Positions 27,850 through 36,804 of a stretch of 64,000 bases of DNA are shown in pieces. Position numbers and translations under genes: made by a program. Within the stretch, counting starts at the first letter, position 1, and each line of letters opens with the position of its first letter. The stretch comes from Ciceribacter sp. T2.26MG-112.2. Its GTDB lineage: Bacteria > Pseudomonadota > Alphaproteobacteria > Rhizobiales > Rhizobiaceae. The notes below the pieces were generated by a model, which made no database searches, was not told where the DNA came from, and worked only from the letters and a program-made list of their open reading frames with translations. The DNA is taken from NCBI RefSeq assembly GCF_900492205.1, contig NZ_UEYQ01000001.1, forward strand, positions 248,001-312,000, given 5' to 3'.

Positions 27850-28959
27850 ATGTATGTTGCGGTGAAGGGCGGGGAAGCCGCCATCGACAATGCCCATCGG
27901 CTTCTGGCCGACCGGCGGCGTGGCGACCGTTCGCTTCCGGCGCTGACCATCGACCAGATTGTCGAGCAGCTCGGCCTCGCCGTCGACCGCGTGATGGCGG
28001 AAGCCTCACTGAATGACCGGGCGCTGGCGGCACTCGCCGTCAAGCAGGCCCGTGGCGACATGATCGAGGCGATCTTCCTCTTGCGCGCCTATCGCACGAC
28101 CCTGCCGCGCTTCGGCTATTCGGTGCCGGTCGACACAGGGCGGATGCAGGTCGAGCGGCGGGTTTCGGCCACCTACAAGGATCTGCCCGGCGGTCAGCTT
28201 CTGGGTCCGACCTTCGATTATACCCACAGGCTGCTCGACACCGCGCTGCTCGAAGACGGCGAAGTGGCTCCCCCGGCGCACAAGGCGCCGCTCGCCGAGG
28301 CGGTCATGCGGGTCTCGGACATCCTGGCCCAGGAAGGTCTGATCGAAGCCGACGGCGATCTGCCGGCGGACCAGAGCGGCGGCGACATCACCCGTGAGCC
28401 CATCGAATTCCCCATGGAGCGGGATACCCGGCTTCAGGCGCTCGCCCGCGGCGATGAAGGTTTTCTTCTGGCGCTGGCCTATTCGACCCAGCGCGGCTAC
28501 GGCCGCACGCATCCGTTCGTCGGAGAGATCCGCATCGGAGAAGTCGAGGTCGAACTCGAGGTTGCGGAATTGGGTTTTGCCGTCTCGCTCGGCGACATCC
28601 GTGTCACCGAATGCCAGATGGTCAACCAGTTCAAGGGATCGGCCAAGGCACCGCCGCAGTTTACCCGCGGCTATGGCCTGGTGTTTGGCCAGAGCGAGCG
28701 CAAGGCGATGGCCATGTCGCTTGTCGACCGGGCGCTGCGCGCCACGGAATTCGGCGAAGATATCGTCGCCCCGGCGCAGGACGAGGAATTCGTGATTTCA
28801 CATTCCGACAATGTGCAGGCGACCGGCTTCGTCGAGCACCTCAAACTGCCGCACTATGTCGACTTCCAGGCCGAACTGGACCTGGTGCGGCGTATGCGCA
28901 CCGAGTTCGAGGCCACACGGCGAGAGCAGAGGGCCGGACTGGCCGAGGCCGCAGAATGA
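27850..28959 (+). CDS. phnI: C-P lyase complex subunit PhnI
   Basis: The 369-residue protein starts MYVAVKGGEAAIDNAHRLLA and contains the PhnI signatures LRAYRTTLPR and GYGRTHPFVGEIRIGEV. PhnI has nucleosidase activity and catalyses displacement of adenine from ATP by the phosphonate together with PhnG, H and L. It lies 4 bases after phnH behind a perfect GGAGG. A 157-base gap before phnJ contains a small gene on the opposite strand. Confidence 0.93.
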   Translation: MYVAVKGGEAAIDNAHRLLADRRRGDRSLPALTIDQIVEQLGLAVDRVMAEASLNDRALAALAVKQARGDMIEAIFLLRAYRTTLPRFGYSVPVDTGRMQVERRVSATYKDLPGGQLLGPTFDYTHRLLDTALLEDGEVAPPAHKAPLAEAVMRVSDILAQEGLIEADGDLPADQSGGDITREPIEFPMERDTRLQALARGDEGFLLALAYSTQRGYGRTHPFVGEIRIGEVEVELEVAELGFAVSLGDIRVTECQMVNQFKGSAKAPPQFTRGYGLVFGQSERKAMAMSLVDRALRATEFGEDIVAPAQDEEFVISHSDNVQATGFVEHLKLPHYVDFQAELDLVRRMRTEFEATRREQRAGLAEAAE

Positions 28960-28985
28960 CCAGGACGAACTCAGTCACGGCTTGC

Positions 28986-29081
28986 TCAATCACGGCCCTG
29001 TTCGTTGAACCAGTAAGCACTGCCGACGGTCGTGGCGATCATGACCGAGATGATGATCGTGAGAATGACATTGATTTCCAT
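28986..29081 (-). CDS. 31-residue membrane protein antisense within the phn operon
   Basis: On the minus strand between phnI and phnJ, AGAAGGAGGTGCTGGAT places a near-perfect Shine-Dalgarno 8 bases before an ATG at 29081. The 31-codon frame encodes MEINVILTIIISVMIATTVG followed by a short polar tail: one hydrophobic helix of about 20 residues, with third codon positions mostly G or C. It looks like a genuine bitopic small membrane protein. No known small-protein family is recognised. It does not overlap phnI or phnJ but would be transcribed against them. Confidence 0.55.
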   Translation of the reverse strand: MEINVILTIIISVMIATTVGSAYWFNEQGRD

Positions 29082-29116
29082 ATCCAGCACCTCCTTCTGA
29101 TGCAGGACAACGCCCG

Positions 29117-30016
29117 ATGACGCAGGAAGTTTCACACTATTCCGGACTGGCGAGCTATAATTTCGCCTATCTGGACGAACAGACCAAGCGGATGATCCGC
29201 CGGGCGATCCTGAAAGCGATTGCCATACCCGGTTACCAGGTGCCCTTCGCATCCCGTGAAATGCCCATGCCCTACGGCTGGGGCACGGGCGGCGTGCAGG
29301 TGACGGCCTCGATCATCGGCCAGGAAGACGTGCTGAAGGTGATCGATCAGGGGGCCGACGACACGACCAATGCCGTCTCCATCCGCGCCTTCTTCCAGAA
29401 GGTCGCCAACGTCGCCGTGACCACCCACACGCGGGAGGCGACGATCATCCAGACGCGCCACCGCATTCCGGAGGAAAAGCTCCAGGAGAACCAGGTGCTG
29501 GTCTACCAGGTGCCGATCCCGGAACCCTTGCGCTTCCTGGAGCCGCGCGAGACCGAGACGCGCAAGATGCACGCGCTCGAGGAATACGGCCTGATGCACG
29601 TGAAGCTCTACGAGGACATCGCCAAGAACGGCCGCATCGCCACGACCTATGCCTATCCCGTCAAGGTCGCCGGGCGCTATGTCATGGACCCCTCGCCGAC
29701 GCCGAAGTTCGACAATCCGAAGATGCACATGTCGGAGGCGCTGCAGCTTTTCGGCGCGGGCCGCGAAAAGCGCATCTATGCGGTTCCGCCCTTCACCGAA
29801 GTCGTCAGCCTCGATTTCGAGGACCACCCCTTCGAGATCCAGACCTTCGACAAGCCCTGCGCGCTTTGCGGCGCCGAGCAGGTCTATCTCGACGAGGTCA
29901 TTCTCGACGACAAGGGCGGACGCATGTTCGTCTGCTCCGACACCGATCACTGCGAGGAACGCCGCGAGCATGGCCATGTGGGTCATCTCGGCGTGGCAAA
30001 GGAGGCCGCAGAATGA
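29117..30016 (+). CDS. phnJ: Carbon-phosphorus lyase radical SAM subunit PhnJ
   Basis: The 299-residue protein carries the PhnJ cysteine set C248, C251, C273 and C279 in KPCALCGA...FVCSDTDHC, exactly 7 residues later than the E. coli cysteines. PhnJ cleaves the C-P bond of ribose 1-phosphonate 5-phosphate by radical SAM chemistry, releasing the alkane. The start is at 29117, with AGGA upstream. It overlaps phnK by 4 bases (ATGA). All catalytic cysteines are present, so the pathway should be functional. Confidence 0.95.
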   Translation: MTQEVSHYSGLASYNFAYLDEQTKRMIRRAILKAIAIPGYQVPFASREMPMPYGWGTGGVQVTASIIGQEDVLKVIDQGADDTTNAVSIRAFFQKVANVAVTTHTREATIIQTRHRIPEEKLQENQVLVYQVPIPEPLRFLEPRETETRKMHALEEYGLMHVKLYEDIAKNGRIATTYAYPVKVAGRYVMDPSPTPKFDNPKMHMSEALQLFGAGREKRIYAVPPFTEVVSLDFEDHPFEIQTFDKPCALCGAEQVYLDEVILDDKGGRMFVCSDTDHCEERREHGHVGHLGVAKEAAE

Positions 30017-30789
30017 GCGACATGCCGCTTCTCAAGGTCCGCGACCTTTCGAAATTCTACGGCAAACGCATCGGCTGCGCCAATGTCGCCTTCGAGCTCT
30101 GGCCCGGCGAAGTGCTGGCGATCGTCGGCGAGTCGGGTTCCGGCAAGACGACCCTGCTCAACTGCCTGTCCACCCGGCTGATGCCGACCACCGGCAGCGT
30201 CGAGTACCACATGCGCGACGGCGGCTACCGCGACCTCTACCATATGAGCGAGGCCGAGCGGCGCTTCCTGATGCGCACCGACTGGGGCTTCGTCCACCAG
30301 AACCCGGCCGACGGCCTGCGCATGACCGTCTCGGCCGGCGCCAATGTCGGCGAGCGGCTGATGGCCATCGGCGACCGGCACTACGGCAATATCCGCCGCA
30401 CGGCCAGCGATTGGCTGGAGCGGGTGGAAATCAGCACGGACCGCATCGACGACCAGCCGCGCGCCTTTTCCGGCGGCATGCGCCAGCGCCTGCAGATCGC
30501 CCGCAATCTGGTGACCGGCCCGCGCCTCGTCTTCATGGACGAGCCGACCGGCGGCCTCGACGTCTCGGTGCAGGCGCGCCTGCTCGACCTGGTGCGAGGC
30601 CTCGTCAACGATCTCGGGCTTTCGGCGATCGTCGTCACGCACGACCTTGCCGTCGCCCGCCTGCTGTCGCACCGGATGATGGTGATGAAGGACGGCCATG
30701 TGATCGAGCAGGGCCTGACCGACCGCGTCCTCGACGACCCGCGCGAGCCCTATACCCAGCTGCTCGTCTCTTCGATCCTGCAAGTCTGA
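30013..30789 (+). CDS. phnK: C-P lyase ABC-type ATPase PhnK
   Basis: The 258-residue ABC ATPase has Walker A (GESGSGKTT), a signature (FSGGMRQR), Walker B ([13 protein letters not shown]) and an H-switch (VVTHDL). PhnK binds the PhnGHIJ core complex rather than a membrane channel. It probably remodels the complex during catalysis. The ATG overlaps the phnJ stop. The sequence resembles peptide-importer ATPases, as is usual for PhnK. Confidence 0.94.
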   Translation: MSDMPLLKVRDLSKFYGKRIGCANVAFELWPGEVLAIVGESGSGKTTLLNCLSTRLMPTTGSVEYHMRDGGYRDLYHMSEAERRFLMRTDWGFVHQNPADGLRMTVSAGANVGERLMAIGDRHYGNIRRTASDWLERVEISTDRIDDQPRAFSGGMRQRLQIARNLVTGPRLVFMDEPTGGLDVSVQARLLDLVRGLVNDLGLSAIVVTHDLAVARLLSHRMMVMKDGHVIEQGLTDRVLDDPREPYTQLLVSSILQV

Positions 30790-30809
30790 AGCCGCAAGAG
30801 GAAATCCCC

Positions 30810-31517
30810 ATGGCCACGCCCCTCGTCGTCTCGGAAGTCTCCAAGAGCTTCACCATGCACCTGCGCGACGGCCTGCGCCTGCCCGTCGTCGCCAATGTCT
30901 CCTTCTCGGTCGCCTCAGGCGAATGCGTCGTGCTTGGCGGCCCGTCGGGCATCGGCAAGAGCTCGATCCTCAAGATGCTCTATGGCAATTATGCCGTGGA
31001 TGCCGGCCAGATCCTGATCGAGCACAAGGACCGCATCATCGACATCGCCAGTGCCGATCCGCGCTCCGTGCTCGAGGTGCGGCGCGCCACGCTCGGCTAT
31101 GTCAGCCAGTTCCTGCGCACCGTGCCGCGCGTCGCCACCATCGACGTGGTCGCCGAGCCGCTGGTCGCTCGCGGGGTCGACACAGAAGAGGCGCGCCAAC
31201 GCGCCGCGGAACTCCTGGAAAAGCTCAACCTGCCGCGCGATCTCTGGCAACTGCCGCCCGCCACTTTCTCCGGCGGCGAGCAGCAGCGCGTCAACATCGC
31301 CCGCGGTTTCATCACCGATCACCGAATCCTGCTGCTCGACGAGCCGACAGCCTCCCTCGATGCGTCCAACCGCGCCGTGGTGGTCGAGATGATCCGCGCC
31401 AAGAAGGCTGCAGGCGTCGCCCTCCTCGGTATCTTCCACGACGAGGAGGTGCGCGAGGCCGTCGCCGACCGCGTTCTCGACGTCTCACAGTTTTCGCCGC
31501 GGAAGGTTGCCGCATGA
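30810..31517 (+). CDS. phnL: C-P lyase ABC-type ATPase PhnL
   Basis: The 235-residue ATPase starts [21 protein letters not shown]. It has Walker A (GPSGIGKSS), the signature FSGGEQQR and Walker B ([13 protein letters not shown]). PhnL assists PhnGHI in forming the ribosyl-phosphonate and stacks with PhnK on the core complex. The start follows AAGAGGAAATCCCC. The stop overlaps the next gene (ATGA). Length is normal. Confidence 0.94.
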   Translation: MATPLVVSEVSKSFTMHLRDGLRLPVVANVSFSVASGECVVLGGPSGIGKSSILKMLYGNYAVDAGQILIEHKDRIIDIASADPRSVLEVRRATLGYVSQFLRTVPRVATIDVVAEPLVARGVDTEEARQRAAELLEKLNLPRDLWQLPPATFSGGEQQRVNIARGFITDHRILLLDEPTASLDASNRAVVVEMIRAKKAAGVALLGIFHDEEVREAVADRVLDVSQFSPRKVAA

Positions 31518-32131
31518 GCCGGAAACTCGGGCTTGAGCCCCTGATCCATGACAGCGCCCGCGTGACGAACTCGACGCTCGGCCGCTATACCGAGGTTTCG
31601 GAGCGCTGCCGCCTCGATGAGGTCGCCATGGGCGACTATTCCTACATCATGCACGATGGCGCGGTGTGGTGCGCGGAGATCGGCAAGTTCGCCAATATCG
31701 CGGCATCCGTGCGCATCAACGCCACCAATCACCCGACCTGGCGCGCGACTCTGCATCACTTCACCTATCGTGCCGCGGACTATTTCGAGGGCGCCGAAAA
31801 CGATCACGACTTTTTCGAATGGCGGCGGGACAACAAGGTCACCATCGGCCATGACGTGTGGATCGGCCATGGCGCCACCGTGCTTCCAGGTGTGACCGTC
31901 GGCAATGGCGCGGTGATCGGCGCCGGGGCTGTCGTCTCGAAGGATGTCGCCCCCTACACCATCGTCGGCGGGGTACCGGCTCGGCTAATCCGCGAACGCT
32001 TTGCGTCCGTGACAGCGGAGAGCATGGAGGCCCTCGCCTGGTGGAACTGGGACCACGACCGGCTGTTTGCCGCGCTTGGCGATTTCCGTGCCCTCAGCGC
32101 CGAGGACTTCGTCGAGAAATACGCCGGTTAA
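31514..32131 (+). CDS. Phosphonate-cluster hexapeptide-repeat acetyltransferase
   Basis: The 205-residue protein has left-handed beta-helix repeats ([35 protein letters not shown], shortened to its [10 protein letters not shown] core) and the ending [16 protein letters not shown]. It belongs to the xenobiotic acetyltransferase-like group found in phn operons (the phosphonate-metabolism transferase hexapeptide family). It may acylate an aminoalkylphosphonate or a pathway intermediate, as PhnO does with a different fold, but its substrate is not established. It overlaps phnL by 4 bases and ends the first phn block. Confidence 0.85.
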   Translation: MSRKLGLEPLIHDSARVTNSTLGRYTEVSERCRLDEVAMGDYSYIMHDGAVWCAEIGKFANIAASVRINATNHPTWRATLHHFTYRAADYFEGAENDHDFFEWRRDNKVTIGHDVWIGHGATVLPGVTVGNGAVIGAGAVVSKDVAPYTIVGGVPARLIRERFASVTAESMEALAWWNWDHDRLFAALGDFRALSAEDFVEKYAG

Positions 32132-32178
32132 TTCATATATTTCACAGACTTGGTGAATTTAACAAAATCTACACAAAT

Positions 32179-32196
32179 CTGACATTCGCGCTTCAC
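32179..32196 (+). promoter_or_regulatory. Weak Pho-box-like repeat upstream of phnC
   Basis: CTGACAT-TCGC-GCTTCAC lies 55 bases upstream of phnC in an AT-rich interval (32132-32250), with a third in-phase repeat CCTGTCT at 32201. The first half is one mismatch from CTGTCAT; the others are poorer. The 7-4-7-4-7 phasing suggests a PhoB-controlled promoter for phnCDE. Confidence 0.35.
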
Positions 32197-32250
32197 GCAC
32201 CCTGTCTAAAGCCAGTGCGACCCATTGAACAGGACGTCGAAAGAGCCGAC

Positions 32251-33108
32251 ATGAAATTCCAGCTGAAGAATGTCACCCGCAAGTTCGGCCAACATCTCGC
32301 CGTCGACGGCGTGAATGTCGAGATCGACAAGGGCGAGATGGTTGGCGTCATCGGCCGCTCGGGCGCCGGCAAGTCCACTTTGCTTCGCATGATCAACCGT
32401 CTGGTCGATCCCTCGTCCGGCTCTATCCATTTCGGCGATGTCGAAGTCTCCGCACTCAAGGGTGCCGGCCTGCGCAACTGGCAGCGCGACTGCGCGATGA
32501 TCTTCCAGCAGTTCAACCTGGTGCCGCGTCTCGACGTCTTGACCAATGTGCTGCTCGGCCGTCTCAATCACCGCCCGACGGCGCTCAGCATTCTCAACGT
32601 CTTCTCCCGAGAGGAGCGGATCATGGCGATCGCCGCGCTCGAGCGCCTCGGCATCGAGCAGACGGCCCTGCAGCCGGCCGGTACGTTGTCCGGCGGCCAG
32701 CAGCAGCGCGTCGCCATCGCCCGTGCCCTGATGCAGGGGCCGAAGGTCGTGCTGGCCGACGAGCCGATCGCCTCGCTCGATCCGCTCAACGCCAAGATCG
32801 TCATGGATGCACTGCGCGACATCAACGAGCGCGAGGGCATCACCGTCGTCACCAACCTTCACACGCTCGACACGGCGCGCAACTACTGCTCCCGCATCAT
32901 CGGCATGGCGCAGGGCCGCGTCGTATTCGACGGCACCCCGGACCAGCTGACTGCCGATACGGTCCAGGAGATTTACGGCGCCGACAGCCATGGCGCCGGC
33001 ATCGACGAGAGCATGACCTCGACGAGCATTCGCATCCCCGGCGCCGCGGCCGCCGTCGGCGTCCCCGCATCCCCCGGTTTCAGGACCCTGGCCGTCGCCG
33101 AAGCCTGA
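32251..33108 (+). CDS. phnC: Phosphonate ABC transporter ATP-binding protein PhnC
   Basis: The 285-residue ATPase has Walker A (GRSGAGKST), the phosphonate-type insert [26 protein letters not shown], the signature LSGGQQQR and Walker B ([13 protein letters not shown]). It energises phosphonate uptake by PhnDE. The ATG at 32251 begins [14 protein letters not shown] behind AAGAG. A C-terminal tail of about 30 residues rich in alanine and proline extends beyond the usual end. Expression is probably separate from phnGHIJKL, because a 119-base gap with its own Pho-box-like repeat precedes it. Confidence 0.94.
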   Translation: MKFQLKNVTRKFGQHLAVDGVNVEIDKGEMVGVIGRSGAGKSTLLRMINRLVDPSSGSIHFGDVEVSALKGAGLRNWQRDCAMIFQQFNLVPRLDVLTNVLLGRLNHRPTALSILNVFSREERIMAIAALERLGIEQTALQPAGTLSGGQQQRVAIARALMQGPKVVLADEPIASLDPLNAKIVMDALRDINEREGITVVTNLHTLDTARNYCSRIIGMAQGRVVFDGTPDQLTADTVQEIYGADSHGAGIDESMTSTSIRIPGAAAAVGVPASPGFRTLAVAEA

Positions 33109-33193
33109 AATCACGACGATCGACCGCCCGCGTGAAGGGCATTTCATTGATCAGAAAATGTTCCGGCCCGGCCGGACAACAGGAGAGAAACTC

Positions 33194-34099
33194 ATGCTGA
33201 AGAAGACCCTTCTTGCCGCCGTGGCGCTCGTGTCGCTCGCTGGCGTCGCCGCTGCCGAAGACCTCAAGGAATTCCGCATCGGCATTCTGGGCGGTGAAAA
33301 CGAAGCCGACCGCCTGCGCAACTTCCAGTGCATGACCGAAAAGCTTCCCGCCGTTCTCGGCGTCGAGAAGGTCTCGCTGTTCCCGGCTGCCGACTATGAC
33401 GGCGTCATCCAGGGCCTGCTCGGCGGCACGCTCGACTACGCCGAACTCGGCGCCTCGGGCTTCGCCAAGGTCTATCTCACGAAGGCCGACGCGGTCGAAC
33501 CGATCCTGACGACCGTCCAGACCGACGGCTCGACCGGCTATCACTCGATCATGGTCGCCCGCAAGGATTCGGGCATCACCAAGCTCGAAGACATGAAGGG
33601 CAAGAAGCTCGGCTTCGCCGACCCGGATTCCACCTCCGGCTATCTCGTACCGCTCGTCACCCTTCCGGAGGCCGTCGGCGCCCCGATCAAGGAATTCTTC
33701 GGCGAAACCGGCTTCGGCGGCGGCCATGAAAACCTCGTCCTCGAAGTCCTCAAGGGCACCTTCGTTGCCGGTACGACCTGGGGTTCTGGCGTCGGCGAAT
33801 TCAAGGACGGCTACACCTCGGGCAACCTGAAGAAGATGGTCGACAAGGGCATCCTGAACATGGACGACCTCGTCGAACTCTGGAAGTCCCCGCTGATCCC
33901 GAACGGCCCGGTCGTCGTCCGCTCGTCGATGAACGAAGACATGAAGACCAAGTTCAAGACCTTCATGATGGAACTGCCGAAGTCCGATCCGGCCTGCTTC
34001 TCGGCCATCCAGGGCGGTGACTTCACCGGCTTCACCGAAGTCAACGTCGACTTCTACAAGCCGATCATCGACGCCCGCAAGGCCACCATCGGCGGCTGA
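33194..34099 (+). CDS. phnD: Phosphonate-binding periplasmic protein PhnD
   Basis: The 301-residue precursor has a signal peptide (MLKKTLLAAVALVSLAGVAAA, cleaved before EDLKE) and the phosphonate-binding fold with GILGGENEADRLRN, LDYAELGASGFAKVY and FADPDSTSGYLVP. It captures phosphonates in the periplasm for PhnCE. The start at 33194 follows AGGAGAG. Its codon use is notably optimised (frequent GAA, AAG, CTC), which suggests high expression. A strong terminator follows 19 bases after the stop. Confidence 0.95.
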   Translation: MLKKTLLAAVALVSLAGVAAAEDLKEFRIGILGGENEADRLRNFQCMTEKLPAVLGVEKVSLFPAADYDGVIQGLLGGTLDYAELGASGFAKVYLTKADAVEPILTTVQTDGSTGYHSIMVARKDSGITKLEDMKGKKLGFADPDSTSGYLVPLVTLPEAVGAPIKEFFGETGFGGGHENLVLEVLKGTFVAGTTWGSGVGEFKDGYTSGNLKKMVDKGILNMDDLVELWKSPLIPNGPVVVRSSMNEDMKTKFKTFMMELPKSDPACFSAIQGGDFTGFTEVNVDFYKPIIDARKATIGG

Positions 34100-34118
34100 T
34101 CGAAACGCATCAACAAGG

Positions 34119-34151
34119 CCGCCGGGCGAGCTCTCGTCCGGCGGTTTTTTT
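34119..34151 (+). terminator. Intrinsic terminator/attenuator between phnD and phnE
   Basis: CCGCCGGGCGAG and CTCGTCCGGCGG form a 12-bp stem with one G-U pair; the tip must open to give a loop. It is followed directly by seven Ts. It starts 19 bases after phnD and 73 before phnE, so it probably makes binding protein more abundant than the permeases by partial termination. Confidence 0.75.
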
Positions 34152-34191
34152 GAGGCAGCGAACCGCCTGTTCTGCCGGAAGGGAAAATAGC

Positions 34192-35151
34192 ATGACGTTT
34201 TCGACGACGCCTTCTCTGGGCGAGAATGGCGCCCGGATGGAGCGCCACTGGCAGGAACTTGCGGCGAAGCGCCGCCTTTATTCGCTCCTCGGCATCGCCT
34301 TCCTTCTCCTGGCCGTCGGCGGCTCGCTGTGGTTCGCCAACGACACCAATTCCGGCAAGTTCTTCGACCGCATCCCGCATTTCTTCGACTTCATCGAAGA
34401 TCTCGTGCCGCGCGACGGCATGGAAGTCGTCCGCGCCCTTTTCGACCTGCCCTCGCCGTATGACGACGGCAGCATGAAATACAATTATCCGGAGGGCCGT
34501 CTGTATTTCACCGAGACGCTCTACATTCCGGAATACATCCACAAGATGGTCGAGACGGTCAACATCGCCATCCTGTCGACCCTGATCGGCCTGCTGATCG
34601 GCTTCTGCCTGTCTTTTCTCGCCGCCCGCAACATGATGACCAACCCCTGGGTCCGCGGCGCTGCGCGGCGCATCATGGAACTGCTGCGCGCCTTTCCCGA
34701 GGTGGTCATAGCCGGCTTCTTCCTCGCCATCTTTTCGCTCGGGCCCATCCCGGCGATCATCGCCGTGTCGATCCACACGATCGGGGCGCTCGGCAAGATG
34801 TTCTTCGAGGTTATCGAGAATGCCGACATGAAGCCGGATGAGGGCCTGAAGGCGGTCGGCGCCAACTGGATCGAGCGGGTCTGGTTCGGCATGGTGCCGC
34901 AGGTCATGCCGAATTTCATGAGCTATTTCCTGCTGCGGCTCGAGATCAACGTGCGCGCCTCGACGATCATCGGCGCGGTCGGCGGCGGCGGCATCGGCGA
35001 ACTTCTGCGACTGTCGATCGGCCAGGGCCATGAGGCCAAGACGCTGGCGATCGTGCTTTTGCTTCTCTGCACCATCATCGCCGTCGACCAGTTTTCCGCC
35101 TGGCTGCGCCGCAAGCTTGTCGGCGAGCAGGCCTTCCAGAGCATCCAGTGA
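34192..35151 (+). CDS. phnE1: Phosphonate ABC transporter permease PhnE (first copy)
   Basis: The 319-residue inner-membrane protein has an N-terminal helix (LYSLLGIAFLLLAVGGSLWF) and a C-terminal permease domain. The permease has an EAA-like loop (EGLKAVGANWIERVWFGMVPQ) and the ending SWLRRKL-type tail. With the second PhnE it forms the phosphonate channel. The ATG at 34192 follows GGAAGGGAAAATAGC. The stop abuts the start region of phnE2. Confidence 0.9.
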   Translation: MTFSTTPSLGENGARMERHWQELAAKRRLYSLLGIAFLLLAVGGSLWFANDTNSGKFFDRIPHFFDFIEDLVPRDGMEVVRALFDLPSPYDDGSMKYNYPEGRLYFTETLYIPEYIHKMVETVNIAILSTLIGLLIGFCLSFLAARNMMTNPWVRGAARRIMELLRAFPEVVIAGFFLAIFSLGPIPAIIAVSIHTIGALGKMFFEVIENADMKPDEGLKAVGANWIERVWFGMVPQVMPNFMSYFLLRLEINVRASTIIGAVGGGGIGELLRLSIGQGHEAKTLAIVLLLLCTIIAVDQFSAWLRRKLVGEQAFQSIQ

Positions 35152-35162
35152 GGACCACGTCC

Positions 35163-36680
35163 ATGCAAACCATGAACATGAGCGAACTGGAGGCGATCGC
35201 CGCCCGTCACCCCGGCATCCTGCAGCGCTCCGTCTGGCAGCGCTTCAAGGTCGGCTTCATCGCCGGAGGCATTCTTCTCTATTTCGTCTTCGCCTGGTGG
35301 TTCTTTTCGATCGGCAAGGTTGTCACGAACGCCAACTGGTCGATCGCCGGCTCCTACCTCGCCGACTGGGTGTCCTACGAGGTGCGTCCGGACATCTCGA
35401 TCGCCGCCGACGGCGCCATGGAAATCACCTATCCCCGCTTCGACCCGCTCGGCCCCAATGCCAACCCGGACTGGCTGAAGGCGACGCGGGAAACCGTGAG
35501 CCGTACGAGCGAAGCACCCGCCCTGGCACCGAGCGCTTCGGCTCCCGCAGCGGCGAAATCCTCGAGTTTCAGCTTCATGGCACCTGCCGCGCCGACTGGG
35601 CAGACCGGAGAGACCGCCGCGGAGGCCGCCAGCCCCGAGGTCCGGAGCGAGGAAGTCGTCACCCAGGCCGTGGTGGAAATGGGCAGTGGCCGCACGGTCG
35701 AAATCATGCCCGACCGCGTGATCCTTTCACGCGACGGCGAGACCGTCATGCTTGATCTCGATGGCGCCCGCGATACCGTCGACGCCACGGCAGCGCTTCC
35801 CGACTGGGCCGAACAGCGCCAGCCCGGCGCCAAGGTGGTCGCCAGTTTCGGCCTGACCGGATGGGTCGAGGTGCAGGCCGACAAGGTGAAGATCCGCAAA
35901 CGCTTCTTCGGCTGGGAGAATTTCTTCTTCGATACCGATTCCGCCTTTTTCGGCAAGAGTGCGGGCGAAGTGATCGGCCTGATCTTTGTCGGCGAGCGTC
36001 TCGATCCGGCGCGCAGCAATCTGTCGCTGGCCTGGAACGACATTCTCTACAATCCGTCCTGGCAGCATCTCGACGTGTGGACAAAGCTGCTGCAAACCAT
36101 CGTCATGGCCTTCATCGGCACGCTGTTCGCCATGATCATCGCCTTTCCCCTGTCCTTCCTTGCGGCACGAAACATCTTCCGCAACCGGCTGGCCAACCAG
36201 ATCATCAAGCGCTTCTTCGACTTCCAACGCTCGGTCGACATGCTGATCTGGGCGCTGTTTTTTACCCGCGCCTTCGGTCCCGGACCGCTCGCCGGCATGT
36301 CGGCGATCTTCTTCACCGACACCGGCACGCTCGGAAAACTCTATGCCGAGGCGCTGGAGAACATCGACGACAAGCAGCGTGAAGGGGTGAAATCGGTCGG
36401 CGCAGCACCGCTCGCCGTGCAACGCTTCGGCGTGCTTCCCCAGGTCTTGCCGCTCTTTGCATCGCAGGCACTGTATTTCTGGGAATCGAACACCCGCTCA
36501 GCCACCATCATCGGCGCGGTCGGCGCAGGCGGTATCGGCCTCAAGCTTTGGGAAGCCATGCGGACCAACTCGGACTGGGAGAACGTCGCCTACATGGTCT
36601 TGCTGATTCTGATCGTCGTCTTCGTGTTCGACGGTATTTCAAATGCATTGCGCTCACGCTTGATGGGGACAAAGCACTGA
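35163..36680 (+). CDS. phnE2: Phosphonate ABC transporter permease PhnE (second, extended copy)
   Basis: This 505-residue protein is much longer than a usual PhnE of about 280 residues. A first helix (GFIAGGILLYFVFAWWFFSI) is followed by a periplasmic region of roughly 230 residues with an alanine/serine/proline-rich stretch near residues 115-160. The standard permease domain comes after it, with the EAA loop EGVKSVGAAPLAVQRFGVLPQ. Extended second permeases occur in rhizobial phn operons, and the function of the extra domain is not known to me. The ATG at 35163 has GAGG about eight bases upstream; ATGs at 35172 and 35178 are alternatives. Confidence 0.85.
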   Translation: MQTMNMSELEAIAARHPGILQRSVWQRFKVGFIAGGILLYFVFAWWFFSIGKVVTNANWSIAGSYLADWVSYEVRPDISIAADGAMEITYPRFDPLGPNANPDWLKATRETVSRTSEAPALAPSASAPAAAKSSSFSFMAPAAPTGQTGETAAEAASPEVRSEEVVTQAVVEMGSGRTVEIMPDRVILSRDGETVMLDLDGARDTVDATAALPDWAEQRQPGAKVVASFGLTGWVEVQADKVKIRKRFFGWENFFFDTDSAFFGKSAGEVIGLIFVGERLDPARSNLSLAWNDILYNPSWQHLDVWTKLLQTIVMAFIGTLFAMIIAFPLSFLAARNIFRNRLANQIIKRFFDFQRSVDMLIWALFFTRAFGPGPLAGMSAIFFTDTGTLGKLYAEALENIDDKQREGVKSVGAAPLAVQRFGVLPQVLPLFASQALYFWESNTRSATIIGAVGAGGIGLKLWEAMRTNSDWENVAYMVLLILIVVFVFDGISNALRSRLMGTKH

Positions 36681-36702
36681 ATCTCGACCGCCGTCGCTGG
36701 CC

Positions 36703-36720
36703 GTATCATCAATCTGTCAC
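36703..36720 (+). promoter_or_regulatory. Pho-box-like repeat upstream of the DUF1045-phnMN segment
   Basis: GTATCAT-CAAT-CTGTCAC has the 7-4-7 spacing of a PhoB site, with the second half one base from CTGTCAT. It lies in the 124-base gap after phnE2. Together with the sites before phnG and phnC it suggests that all three phn transcripts answer to PhoB. Confidence 0.4.
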
Positions 36721-36804
36721 GGTGATCGGCTAGCGAAACCGACTTGTCCCTCGCCCCGATGACACGTCATTGTGGCGGCGACTTCATCTTACGAGGACCC
36801 ACCC

